64,000 nucleotides of DNA from Marisa cornuarietis. Its lineage: Eukaryota; Mollusca; Gastropoda; Architaenioglossa; Ampullariidae. Below, piece by piece: positions 13,013 to 23,678 of the stretch; positions within the stretch are counted from its first letter, which is position 1; every line of letters starts with the position of its first letter. The position numbers were made by a program, and so were the translations under genes. The stretch lies in assembly GCA_004794655.1 (NCBI GenBank), contig SMMW01000019.1:1173001-1237000 (forward strand). Reading direction: 5' to 3'. A model generated the notes under the pieces. That model was not told the DNA's origin, searched no databases, and saw nothing but the letters and a program-made list of their open reading frames with translations.

Positions 13013-13751
13013 TTTTGATATGAACGGAATTCCCTTTTTTCTTAACCTCGGTTTTCTTTAAAGTGGGGCGGGTGGTGAATTATTTTTGGGGAGAAGGGTT
13101 CTGTTTGTCTGACACCGCCCCATCCTCCCCTCATTCACAGTAAAGGTGATGCGAAACCAGTGAAGCACAGTGAGCCCATCATAAGTATGTCACGAATTCA
13201 ATCGCCGAGAATGAAAGATAGCAACTGTGCGGACGTGGGTGGTCAATGGGATGTCTCCTTCCCTTCCTGTTCGTTCTTCCTTCCTTTTGCTATTTAAATA
13301 ATAAACCTTTGCAGAGCTTTCACAAACACTTTAATCTCGCAAAGAAACGCCCGATGGCGAGGAAGTTAAAGGCGGTTGTCGTCAACTTCCTCAAACAGTT
13401 TCAAATGAAATACCGCAGAAACGGCTCAACACTTCTCAGATCAGGAAATTCGTTCAGGATATCGGAGATGTAAGCCGAGGAGTTATCGGAAACGTCATCA
13501 AGGAATCTAGTTCCTCGGAGTCATCACCGACTCTGTTGGAGTGCTTAACTCCTGGTTATCGTTTTTCGAGGATCCCGTTCGACCAATGGCAAGTGCAGGT
13601 GAATTTTCGCGGCTGACCGCCCAGTGAGCAATGGTCCTTGTCGTCTTTCTCGCCCTCGTGTTGGGCCTCGAGGTTTGCGCGTCTGCCAGCGACGTCGTCT
13701 GCTTTCCACGGGCCGTGCGTGTTCGTTGCCTTGTCCTTCTTCCCCGACTCA

Positions 13752-13785
13752 CACACGCGCGCGCGCGCGCGCGCAGCGCGTCGCG
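13752..13785. repeat. (CA)(CG)n alternating purine-pyrimidine tract
   Basis: ACACACGCGCGCGCGCGCGC is followed by AGCGCG. Alternating CG of this length is a classic Z-DNA-prone sequence. It lies in the CpG-rich region upstream of the kinase promoter. Confidence 0.8.
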
Positions 13786-14399
13786 GGCGGTCTGATCAAT
13801 GTCTCGCGCATCGATCTCTGCTAGGCCAGATTGGCGTCGCCATGGTGACGAAACTATCACGTGCTCTATACGGGCTGAGTGCACAGTGTGTTCGTACGCT
13901 TGTGCACTCCTTGTGCGACCGTCTCGGGATGTGTGTGTGTGTGTGAGGGAGAGAGAGACTTAGAGGGGATACAGACAAAAACAGAGAGGAAAGTGGAAAG
14001 AAAGAAAATAATAATAAAAAAATTTCCGAACCCGCAGGGTAGTTGGCTGTACTGTAGAATAATACTCAGTTGCAAGTCAACCAGCAGGGCTCATTAGCAT
14101 CTTGTCAGCATTCGTAACGACATTATTCAAAACAGAAAGCACACAAAGTGGCCTCCATTCCAGCACACTCACTCCCCCAACCCCTCCACCCATCATCGAC
14201 ACATATCCCCCCCACACCATCTCTGTCCTATGATCTCGCTGTCCCATATGCCAGCTGTTCTTCCAACACACCATATGCAATGGGAGGGGGATGGGCTTCT
14301 TTGCTCAACCTTGCCAGCTCAATACTGGGCGACTAGAGGAAAGAGTATAGTGAAGATAACATTATCGTGTGAATATTTGCTGTCTCTTATTTCATAAGA

Positions 14400-14640
14400 C
14401 AATAGTTAGATCACCGTTGTCTTTCGCATGGCGTGACGTCTTCTGTGAGAATTCCAGAACCGAACTGTGACCTTAATGAAATTCCATCCAGCTGTATAAT
14501 TTAGCCGGCATCGACCAATAGCTGGGCACGCCCGGCCTATGGAGGAGACTGCGAGGCCATTCAGAGACTGGGCGACGGAGAGAGGGAGAGAACAAGCACG
14601 AGAGGTTGGCGAGTTGTCAGCCCCTGGCCGACTGTGAGGG
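14400..14640 (+). promoter_or_regulatory. Candidate promoter of the kinase gene
   Basis: Just upstream of the long leader there is a CCAAT motif at 14515-14519 followed by a GC-box-like GCACGCCCGGCC at about 14526. A TGACCTTAA element at 14468-14476 (reverse complement TTAAGGTCA, an ERR-type half-site) and a CRE-like TGACGTC at about 14435 lie further upstream. Base composition becomes GC- and CpG-richer from here to the ATG. A TATA-like TATAAT at 14495 precedes rather than follows the CCAAT box, so a TATA-less initiation is more likely. The start site is inferred to lie around 14.55-14.65 kb and is not proven. Confidence 0.35.
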
Positions 14641-15378
14641 CTGTCGGATGCTGGCAGCGGACTCACGAGCACACCACAGACCGCTACAACAGGTTGGCGG
14701 ATTCAAAAGTTTTGCAGCGGCAGGCAGGCAGGCACGGCGAGTCGATGCGTCTCCAGGCAAGAAAAATGGTGAAGAAGCAGGGTGCCTCGTCTGCCACGCT
14801 CGTCCCTTTCGGCGTCGTCGACGTGTGTGTTGGAGCTCGCTGCGTGTGACGACGCTAGCAAGGAAGGCCACCGCGAAAGGAACAACCGAAGGAGGCGAGC
14901 CTTCGGCGGGAAGTTGTGTGTGTGCGTGGATGCGCGCGTGTGTGCGTGCACATGTGGATATGTGTGTGTTGTTGTGAGCCGACGACTGCACCGCTATCGC
15001 CGTTTCCACCGCCACCACTACCATCATCGCCACCACCACCACCACTACCACCACTGACAATACTACAACACCACTACCACGCCAGCGACGGCAGCCGCCT
15101 TGTATCGCCATCATGGCAGCACCAACGGTCCCGACTGTGGCTGCGCGGGGTTTGGCCTCCTCTACCCCACTTCTCTTCAGCGCGGCCGGGTGGGTCCGCG
15201 TGTAAAAAGCTTGTCCTACAATCATGTTCCTCCGGACAACTGTTGCGACAACCATCATGATGAAGACGACCACGACGCTGACGATGAAGACCCGCGGCGG
15301 CTGGCAACGGTGTGACGTGTGGAAGTACCAGTAGTGGCAGCACAGCATCAGCAGCAGGAGGAGTTCAGTGCATTGGTC
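14640..15378 (+). other. Probable 5' untranslated leader of the kinase mRNA
   Basis: This GC-rich stretch runs without an obvious splice acceptor into the exon-1 ATG. It contains a run of CCA/CAC trinucleotides at about 15003-15055. It also contains several upstream ATGs, for example at 14745, 14766 and 15224. Long open frames on the opposite strand here (one of 284 codons) reflect the trinucleotide composition and show no recognisable domain. The 5' boundary is a guess, and an unseen intron within the leader is possible. Confidence 0.45.
15224..15334 (+). promoter_or_regulatory. Upstream ORF in the kinase leader (36 codons)
   Basis: An ATG at 15224 opens a 36-residue frame beginning MFLRTTVATT and rich in Thr, Lys and Met. 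It ends at TAG 15332-15334, 44 nt before the main ATG. It is in a different frame from the kinase. If this region is in the mature mRNA, the uORF could reduce or condition translation of the kinase. No conservation information is available, so function is inference. Confidence 0.35.
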
Positions 15379-15489
15379 ATGGGGCGAAAGATTCAGTGTA
15401 TTGGGCGTTACGCCATGGAGGGGCACACCCTGGGCAAGGGCAACTTTGCCCGGGTGGAGCTGGCCCATCATACAGTCACAGGGTGCAAG
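15379..15489 (+). CDS. Coding exon 1 of an AMPK-related (CAMKL) Ser/Thr kinase
   Basis: This exon encodes residues 1-37, MGRKIQCIGRYAMEG followed by HTLGKGNFARVELAHHTVTG and CK. The glycine-rich loop G19-K-G-N-F-A-R-V26 fits GxGxFxxV, the ATP-phosphate clamp of protein kinases. The 'IGRY..EGHTLGKGNFA' lead-in is typical of AMPK-related kinases (MARK, SIK, HUNK, NIM1). The start is the first ATG after an in-frame TGA at 15313-15315, with G at -3 and +4. The exon ends on a whole codon (AAG) followed by the strong donor GTATGT at 15490, so the intron is phase 0. Translation past the donor stops after a few residues, as expected for intron. The N-terminal extension before the kinase fold is only about ten residues. 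The product would be a cytosolic or nuclear kinase that phosphorylates Ser/Thr on proteins using ATP. Subfamily and substrates cannot be read from this exon. Confidence 0.93.
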
Positions 15490-15627
15490 GTATGTCGTTT
15501 TCGGTCATAGCAGTTTCTATCACTTAATAAAAGTCCCTTTCTCTCTGTGTGTCTGTTCACCAATCTCTCCTTTTTTCTCTCTTTATATACGTACGTATTT
15601 ATGTATGTGAGAGAGGCTGAGAACAAT

Positions 15628-15635
<8 letters not shown>

Positions 15636-15700
<65 letters not shown>

Positions 15701-15798
15701 CCACTTCATTGTCAACCATCCCATCATATTCTATGCACTAGCTTCCCAGTTTATGTTCAAGGCATTTGTAGCCACCGGACCTTATTTCCACTGCCTCC

Positions 15799-15853
<55 letters not shown>
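15636..15853. repeat. Inverted (TG)32 ... (CA)26 pair just inside intron 1
   Basis: A pure TG tract (15636-15699), preceded by an AT run, faces a pure CA tract (15802-15852), followed by an AT run, across a 100-bp spacer. As they are complementary, the transcript could form a stem of 50 bp or more starting about 146 nt after the exon-1 donor. Confidence 0.9.
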
Positions 15854-15867
<14 letters not shown>

Positions 15868-16017
15868 CACGCACACACATACACACACAGCCACACACTT
15901 GCCAGTTTATATTCATATTCGTCCTGTGCTGTAACCATCAGTCGTCATTCCCACAGCCCACGGACTGCGTTTCATCGACGATTTCGGCCATGATTTTTTT
16001 TATTCCTCATTCATAGC

Positions 16018-16195
16018 GATACTGTAGTGTACGCCACAGTGATACTCTACTAAATGTCAGCGATATTATACGTCACTGTGATGCTATAAAGTACGCCACA
16101 GCGATACTATACGTCACAGTGATGCTATACTATGTCACAGCGATACTTATACTACCTCACAGTGATACTATACTACCTATAAGTGCTATACTTAA
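16018..16195. repeat. Degenerate ~25-bp tandem repeat
   Basis: Variants of GTCACAGTGATACTATAC recur about seven times. Spacing is irregular. Confidence 0.75.
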
Positions 16196-17337
16196 TGATA
16201 CTTGACATACGTTTGTTCTGTAAGTTCCTAGGAGGGATTTCAACATGTCAGCCAGTTTGCTTCCCGGAAGATAATCGGAGTATCTGTTATGTTATTCAAA
16301 CGTCCACTCTCTAGAAACAGCAACAGCATTCCTAAAATTATTGGTTGTAAAAAGTCTCTCCCTGATCCTCAGATGAGTCGTCTGCTACTATCTTGAAAAT
16401 CAGTCTTTACTGACTCGCTCTGGTCAGAAAATAGAAATTTGTTTCTTCTTCAGCGACAAAGCACGAGTTTCGCTGCTGCGCAAGTTCTGTCCCCTCCTCC
16501 TAAAAAAACTCCCGATAGTCCAGCGTCTGCGATTTTTGTATTTCCGTATGGAAAGCAACCTCCTTCCCCCGACATAGTATATCAAGATTGTATTATTGTT
16601 GTAGTATCTGTCTGTGTCTCTCATTGTCTCCTTTATTCGACCATAAAGCATTCTTCGTTCTATCATAAATACCGCAATAAATATATTGACTTCTGGTTAA
16701 GTAGGCTTTCCATCAAGTTTCTGGCTTATAAATAACCTACATCGTGTTAAATATCTGACGTGGACCTCCGGGCAGCAGGTAAAGCTGCCCATATCAATGA
16801 CTGATTGACATCTGTTGTCAAATGCACTCTAATGGTGTGCGGTCTCACAATCTGTCGTGGATCGAATTCAGTTCTCGTGTGTGCGTGCGTGCGTGTGGGG
16901 GAGTGTGGGAAAGCTGGTGTGTGGGTGAGTGCTGCGTACATAGGTGCAGGTGCGGGCAGTGACATTCAAATGTTCCTAAAGTCTGCTAGTATAAACTAGT
17001 ATAAGCGGAGACAGGATGGTGTGGAGCAAAGTGGACAACACGTTGTAGGCTACAGCTTAAGACTTTCCAAGAAATGTTTGTCTCTCGCAGATTTGGACTT
17101 TAGTTAAACTTTGCCGTCCAACCCTAGAAACAGGTTGCCATCTTCTGACCGATTGTTGTCAAGATTCCAATAGACTTAAAGACCCCGTAAACAATGTCAC
17201 AACACAGCGATGGTCATTGCCTCTCACACGCCGTCCTCCAGTCACACGCCACAGAAAGTTTGTGACACAGCGTGTCAGAGCTCTTCTTCTTCATCCTTTG
17301 CTCTTTTTTTTTTTAGCTTTGTATACCACTGTTTATT

Positions 17338-17422
17338 GAGTAGGCTTGTGACGTACTGTTTATGTGGGAGGTATGTGACGTACTGTGTATGGGGTAGGAA
17401 GTATGTGACGTACTGGTCAAGA
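17338..17422 (+). repeat. Triplicate ~30-bp repeat containing GTGACGTACTG
   Basis: TATGTGACGTACTGT or a close variant occurs three times at about 17348, 17377 and 17403. Each copy has a TGACGT CRE half-site. Confidence 0.75.
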
Positions 17423-17981
17423 GGTGAACGGAGGGAGGGGAATACAGATGCTAATAACACACGCACATCCCAGATACTCTTGTTGCCGCCAGTCCTTCAA
17501 ATGAGCATGTTAACAGGTTTACACTTGTAGCCCTCACTCGTTCTCCTACAGTACGTTGACTAGGATGATTCTGCGCCAGAAACAACGTAGCAGACGCCGA
17601 TGCAGCAGGTGGACGATTTCAGAAACGTGTCACAGACTGAAGTGTGTTGTTGCCGTACACGAATGTAACACACCATCACTTTGCACTTCGCAGCACCTCC
17701 ATCTGTACAGATCCCTGGTTTTAAGAACAGGGAGCCATGTTTGATCTATCACTGTTAACAGTACGTGATAGTACGTGACAGTCACGTAGTAGTCCTTCGT
17801 CTTCGCGAAGGTATACGTGAAGCTAGTCAAAGTTTGAAACTAGCAGTTGGCAGTAGGTGGACAAAACTGTTTGTAGCGCAAACGTGGATCTTAAATGATG
17901 AGCATGCATAAGTGGTAAAAAAAAGAAGTTAAAAAGTCGAGTACTGTCTTTAATTTCTTGTCTTTTATTGTCGTTCTCCCG

Positions 17982-18125
17982 ATCTCCAAGTCCTGTAAGT
18001 TCTCTCTCACTCTGCGTCACCTTCCTTTTTTTCTGATCACGAGACTTTAAAAAATCTCCAAGTCCTGTAAGTTCTCTCTCACTCTGCGTCACCTTCCTTT
18101 TTTCTGATCACGAGACTTTAAAAAA
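17982..18125. repeat. 72-bp tandem duplication
   Basis: A block beginning TCTCCAAGTCCTGTAAGTTC and ending GATCACGAGACTTTAAAAAA occurs twice in a row (about 17983-18054 and 18055-18125) with a one-base length difference. The near identity implies a recent duplication. Confidence 0.95.
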
Positions 18126-20271
18126 GCTGTCCCCAAAAGACCAGAAAATTATCATGTCTTTGGCACAAACCAGGAAAATATGACCTGATGCAGACCAGAA
18201 GTACCTGCTACACTCCAACTGTGCTGTCTACGTGACCATTACCTCCCCCCCCTCCATGGCTTGGTGTGGACCAGTTTGCTGTTTCCTCTACGCACACTAT
18301 CCCGTACTTTTAATAGTTGTCTTACTGTACAGCTTCTGACAATAAGACCTGATAACGAAACAAAACGAATGATTATAGTAATGCAACTCTCTCTCGCACT
18401 TAAAATATATTCTAAACTTTTATAAGAGCTATTTTGTAGCAGCTTTCACTCCTACAAAAAGACATCGCTAATACAATATCAGTAGTACTATTGATATATA
18501 TTATGACATGTGACGAGCAAGATTAAATATGCTGGAATGGATTGGCTGTATATAAAATATTGTACACATTTACCACAGTTGATTTCTGCTTTTTTTTTAA
18601 ATATATATTTATCATCTTAAATGATAGATCGGTGGCCTCGTAATAAAAATTCAATTTTCTGTCTGGCACTCGCTGGACATATCCTGCAACGTGCACCCTC
18701 CTTTCTACCCCATATACCACCCCCGTTCCTCCCCCCCCACCGAAATGAGCGAGGACGGCGGCCATAAGTGTTGAGGGAGAAGAAAGTTGTGCTGGATATG
18801 GTGGTGCTACAGTTTCACTATTGATCCGCACTGAGCAGCTGTCACGGTGACGAGCAAAGCCCATCCAGTCTCGCTGGCTGCATGGCTTTCCTTTCGGGTT
18901 GCGGGTGGCGCGCTCTTCTTCTCAACAACCTGTCAACAAACACGCACACACACACACACACGTACGTGCTCAGATCCCCTCATACACAGGCTTCCGTTGT
19001 CTTAGCGCGTTTCTATTGAGTGGCTTGTAATGGAGTTGGCGAAGACCAAACATTGATAGGAGATGGTGTTGTCGACCTTTAACGTTTACCGTACGTTCTT
19101 TTCTGTTTTGGATAGCACCAATGGTTGCAAGGTCTGGTATACAGTACTTATATAAATTCTTTAAGAACTATGTATGTTGTTCTTGCGATATGTTCTTGAA
19201 ATGTTTGATTTTGGCTTGATCTAAAAGCTGTATTTGAGTGCCTCTGTAGTTTATTTTTAAACATTTATTCACAGATACATAACGCATGTAATACAGTATT
19301 TTACAATATGAAAACAAACATATGCATATAAGGTAACATTCATTTTAGAATACATCCATCCACCAAGCAAGCCATCCAACAAACAATGTATAATCTTGCA
19401 CAACAAAACATGCATGCACCAGTTTGTGTTCTTTTTACATCTCTCACAAATCAAACACAGTGCCTCTGTAGTTGCTCCAGAAGCGCGATTATCGTTCGTG
19501 ATTAGTAGATCAGCATATTTAAAAAAGGAGTGCAGATGATGTTTTATGAGCCTATTTTATGTAATATTAATAATAGTTACTAATAATAGCACTAATAATA
19601 ACAGTAGGTCATAGCAGCAGGTTCCACACACACACACACACATTGGCAGAGATGTCCAAACGGTATGGTCAAATATTTTAAAAGATCGTGTGTTTTAATA
19701 TACAGGTACTGATCAACACTAAAATGAGACAACTCCAGGAAAAGCCACACTCGTAACAATATGTTGACTTTCAGAACCTTGTCATCCTGAAAAAGCTGGA
19801 ACTGAAAACTTCTCTCAGTCCTTAAATTATTTAAGGAAAAGTTTAATCGTTATTATTCCAGTACACACGGAACTCACAATCGTCTGCTAATTAAGGTAAT
19901 CAAATAACTGACTAACTCACTTCTTGTGATTGCGATAAAATGACGTAATGACGTAATCTTTACACTTCAAACAGAAATATTGTGCGCCCTCGGACAAGAT
20001 CAAAACACGTGCACTCGAGGTGTGCATGATTTTGTCATGCTGGAAACGGTTTTTGAGACAGTCCACGATGCGCTATTTATCGTTAGAATTTTTATAACAG
20101 ATTTTAGAATGATTTTAAAATTGACATTTTATGTGCTTTCTTTTCCCACACCCCATGGTTGTTGTTTTTTTATACTTCACTAGTGGTAACAACCTGATTG
20201 ATGCATGGAGATCGAAAGCACGTATGTGACAGTTAAATGATCTGTATCTACTACGACAGATAAGGATTTAA

Positions 20272-20590
20272 TGTCATGTCGTCGTATTATTTTACGTGAT
20301 GTATTATTTTAAGTGATGTATTGTTTTACGTGATGTCGTATTGTTTTACGTGATGTATTATTTTACGTGATGTATTGTTTTACGTGATGTCGTCGTACTG
20401 TTTTACGTGATATATTATTTTGACCCGATGTATTAGTTTACGTCACTTCGTCGTACGGTTTTACGTCACGTCTTCGTACTATTTTACATGATGTATTATT
20501 TTAACTTTATATATTAGTTTACGTGACGTTGTCGTACTGTTTTACGTGATGTATTATTTTAACGTGATGTCGTCGTGTTCTTTTACGTAG
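20272..20590. repeat. Degenerate 17-20-bp tandem repeat with TTTTACGTGATGT
   Basis: TTTTACGTGATGTATTA and TTTTACGTGATGTCGTCG variants alternate about fifteen times. Each good copy carries ACGTGA. Confidence 0.85.
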
Positions 20591-21105
20591 GAAAGTTTCA
20601 TCTACGGGGAATAAATTGCTTTTGGTGACAGCCAGCGCAAAGTGCTTATCCTGACGGTCCAGAGCAAAGTACTTATCTTGAGTATCTAGCGCAGAGTACC
20701 GATCGCACTGACGAGTTCTGGGTACGAATCTACGAAAACAGGACTGACATTACACCCTCTGTTTTCTCACACTGACTACAATAAAGTGGTAAGACAAGGA
20801 AGTATCCTCGGGTCATTGTGGGTAGAAAGCAGACGACTGGCACAATACCAGATTTTCGTCATACCTGGTAGTTCAGCCAATGTAGCGTTTGAACAGCTGA
20901 AGCAAAAGCAGATTTTGTTAAATTTATCGAAAGGCGTTTTTGTTTGTCTTGATTTGGAATTCGAGGCTTTAGTTGATGCTATGAAAGTATTTATTAGTTC
21001 GTGTTGTGCTCCAGTTTTGCAGCAGTATTGTTGAGAAAACATGACACCACATCAAGGCACGAAAGGTCGCGAATTTTGTCTGCTTGAAAGGTTACACACG
21101 ACAAA

Positions 21106-21128
21106 TAATAATAATAATAATAATAATA

Positions 21129-21185
<57 letters not shown>
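21106..21185. repeat. (AAT)n-(GAT)n compound microsatellite
   Basis: About eight AAT units run directly into about eighteen GAT units. The open frame here is a poly-Asn/poly-Asp translation artefact. Confidence 0.95.
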
Positions 21186-21342
21186 CCATTCAACACTTCC
21201 TTTGGTTAAGACATGTTTTGTTATGTCACATGACGTCGTTCAGCTGTACGTCAGCTGACGCGCGTAAATATGCACAATCACACTAAAGGTGAAAGGTTAT
21301 AACATCTTGTAACATTAACTCCCTGGATCCCACATTCTCTCA

Positions 21343-21715
21343 CTGTCTATTGGATGCTGTTATACCATTTCACAGTCTATTGGATGCTGTTATAACATCT
21401 CTCATTCTTTCGATCTGTTGGATGCTGTTATACCATCTTACATTCAATTCGACGCTGTTATACCATCTCATTCTATCACAGTCTGTTGGATGCTGTTATA
21501 CCATCTTACAGTCAATTGGATGCTGTTATACCATCTTACATTCAATTCGACGCTGTTATACCATCTCATTCTTTCACAGTCTGTTGGATGCTGTTATACC
21601 ATCTTACAGTCAATTGGATGCTGTTATACCATCTCATTCTTTCACAGTTTGTTGGACGCTGTTATACCATCTCATTCTTTAACAATGTGTTGGATGCTGT
21701 CATACCATCTCACAC
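21343..21715. repeat. ~34-bp minisatellite, about eleven copies
   Basis: TTGGATGCTGTTATACCATC followed by a CAxTCxxT spacer recurs from 21350 to 21710. All three forward frames stay open across it because the unit lacks stops, so none is taken as coding. Confidence 0.9.
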
Positions 21716-22072
21716 TTTGTTGTCCTTGGCATGCATTGTTCATTGCAGGAAGTATTACAGACTCGTTCTTCTTTCTGTACTTAGAGGGTACAGACTTATA
21801 CAAAATTGGTATAAAAAATGTCAGAATCAGTGAATGGGAAACGGTGACCAAGAGAAGAGTTTGTTTGTATTTGTCATGTCTCTACCGCTTCCTGCAGGAG
21901 ATAACTGTCAGCTAGTCACTTTGCCTGGATGTCCAGAAACAAAGATTGTAAGGTCTTCACATACGAAGTAGCATGCGGGCTCAACGTAAAGGAGGGTCAC
22001 TCCCTCTGAGTAGAAGCGTACCTGAGGACTCTTAAGTGAAAGAGACTCCACAGTATGTGGATGTATGTGCTG

Positions 22073-22509
22073 GATAAGATAAGATAAGATAAGATAAGAC
22101 TTTATTTGTCCCAAAGGGCAATTGGGTGACATCTCGATACAATTTAACGCACAAAACACACACACACACACACACACAACACAACACACACGAAACACAC
22201 ATACAACACACCCACACAATACAACATTCGTATGCACCAAACAGACTTCCACATTCATGTTTCATTCATTCGCACAGCACCATTCAAGAGGCGCACGGCC
22301 GAAACAACGAAGGACAGATGCCGTCTGTTAGTCCTGCATGCAGGCACACAAAATCGGCGGCCCCATGGGAGCTGGACAAACTCTCTCGACAGGACATGCC
22401 TGTCATCCCGGAGGATTGCAGACACTTTCAGAAATGTCTGCCTGTTATACAGAGTCTGAAGATTAGTTTGGGTAGAGAGAGAGAGACGAAGGATATCTGT
22501 GAGTAACAA
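22073..22509 (-). mobile_element. 3' end of a LINE (non-LTR retrotransposon), minus strand
   Basis: Read on the minus strand, the frame starting near 22509 ends with a motif of the form RTNRRHLSFVVSAVRLLNG, followed by a stop near 22257. The 'TNR...SF.PSAVRLLN' pattern is characteristic of the extreme C-terminus of ORF2 in CR1/L2/Jockey-type LINEs. Downstream on that strand comes a short 3' UTR invaded by a CA microsatellite (about 22156-22220), then CCCTTTGGGACAAATAAAG and a (TTATC)n tail (22073-22101), a typical LINE 3' simple-repeat tail. The 5' portion with the reverse transcriptase was not seen, so this is a 5'-truncated copy. Confidence 0.6.
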
Positions 22510-22880
22510 GAAACATTCTTGGTAAGGCTTCGAGACTCCAAACTGTACGGGTGATGGGATGGTCGCGTGATGCTGAGCCGTTGAGGGATGAGGGGTCGGA
22601 GGTGAAGGAGGAGAGCTACCTAGTGCTTTTTCACAGCTCAGCTAACTGCGGGCTTTTTCGACACAATGATTTCAGCTTCGATAGGAACCGTGCTTCCAGC
22701 ATCTTGCTTGCCATCTCGTCGTTTAGGTGCAGGCGCGTGGTCTCCAGTATTTTTATTTATTTATTCTGCAGACAACCCAAAGACGGAAGGATTGTCTGGT
22801 CTATGTGGGTAATTTCGACCTCTGGCTCCACTCTCAGACAAAAAAGGAGCCGCTGTCGTGCCACTCTTTCTCCCCCTCCC

Positions 22881-22881
<1 letters not shown>

Positions 22882-22930
<49 letters not shown>
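22882..22930. repeat. (CA)n microsatellite
   Basis: This is a pure CA tract of about 47 bp. Confidence 0.95.
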
Positions 22931-22933
<3 letters not shown>

Positions 22934-23185
22934 CCTTCCTGCTGATCTGCATGACCACGAGACGTGCAACCCTGATTTGGCGCCGTCGTCAGCAGCTGGA
23001 CAACGTCTGGGGCTTCCCACGCGCGTGAAGTCTGATGAGGCCTGGAAAGGGGGGGAAGAGGGAGTTGTTCAGTGGCTGACACATTTTCTTGATGCGACCC
23101 CGCTCATAAACAAACCCTCTTTGAGCCCCAGCCCAGCGGATCGATACCAAGTGGTTCATGGCGCGACCGCAGCATGCAGTGTGGC

Positions 23186-23678
23186 TGGTATGGGACTGTA
23201 TGGACTTTGAGGATGGACTGTGTGGACTGTGAGGATGGTGTGGGACTGTGTGGGCTGTGAGGATGGTGTGGAACTGTATGGACTGTGAGGATGGTGTGGA
23301 ACTGTGTGGACTGTGAGGATGGTGTGGGACTGTATGGACTGTGAGGACTGCAGTTATGGACTGCAGTGTGGCTGGTATGGGACTGTGTGGACTGTGAGGA
23401 TGGTGTGGGACTGTGTGGACTGTGAGGATGGTGTGAGACTTTATGGACTGTGAGGATGGTGTGGAACTGTGTGGACTGTGAGGATGGTGTGGGACTTTAT
23501 GGACTGTGAGGATGGTGTGGGACTGTGTGGGCTGTGAGGATGGTGTGGGACTGTGTGGACTGTGAGGATGGTGTGGGACTTTATGGACTGTGAGGATGGT
23601 GTGGGACTTTATGGACTGAGGAAGGTGTGGGACGGTATGGACTGTGAGGATGGTTCTGGACTGTGTGGATGGTTTTCA
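23186..23678. repeat. 28-bp minisatellite, ~17 copies
   Basis: The unit GGATGGTGTGGGACTGTGTG plus GACTGTGA repeats across nearly 500 bp. Copies differ at a few positions (GTGTGG or TTATGG; GGGACT or GGAACT). Confidence 0.95.

Larger units (their letters stand above)
1..14400. other. Upstream intergenic region without a supported gene
   Basis: No open frame here shows a recognisable domain. The content is dinucleotide repeats at 1-62 and 841-1345, SINE heads at 2.7-3.2 kb, MITEs at 4.3-4.5 and 6.46-6.72 kb, and minisatellites at 5.7, 7.5, 8.5, 8.8-9.1 and 12.9 kb. I see nothing definable in about 1.4-2.7, 3.3-4.2, 4.6-5.7, 6.8-7.4, 9.2-10.4, 11.1-12.4 and 13.1-13.6 kb. The 13.5-13.9 kb stretch is CpG-rich and may belong to the promoter-proximal region of the kinase gene. 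Confidence 0.6.

Noticed and set aside
14617..15471. 284-codon minus-strand open frame over the kinase leader and exon 1
   Set aside because: It is antisense to the kinase exon, low in complexity (Val/Ser/Thr runs from CCA repeats) and lacks any recognisable domain.
16838..16885. B-box-like GGATCGAATTC
   Set aside because: There is no acceptable A box upstream and no SINE body.
20675..20740. Possible SINE head: A-box-like TAGCGCAGAG and B-box-like GGTACGAATC
   Set aside because: Spacing and box matches are weak, and no body or tail follows.
20786..21034. Frame beginning VRQGSILGSL, which recalls the reverse-transcriptase 'PQGS.LGPLLF' motif
   Set aside because: The match stops after about nine residues. 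No F/YxDD box or other RT block follows, so chance similarity is more likely.
21350..21915. Overlapping 110-165-codon frames with LDAVIPSHS repeats
   Set aside because: They translate a stop-free minisatellite in all three frames.
22551..23210. 219-codon plus-strand frame
   Set aside because: It crosses a (CA)n tract, begins from an arbitrary start and shows no domain.
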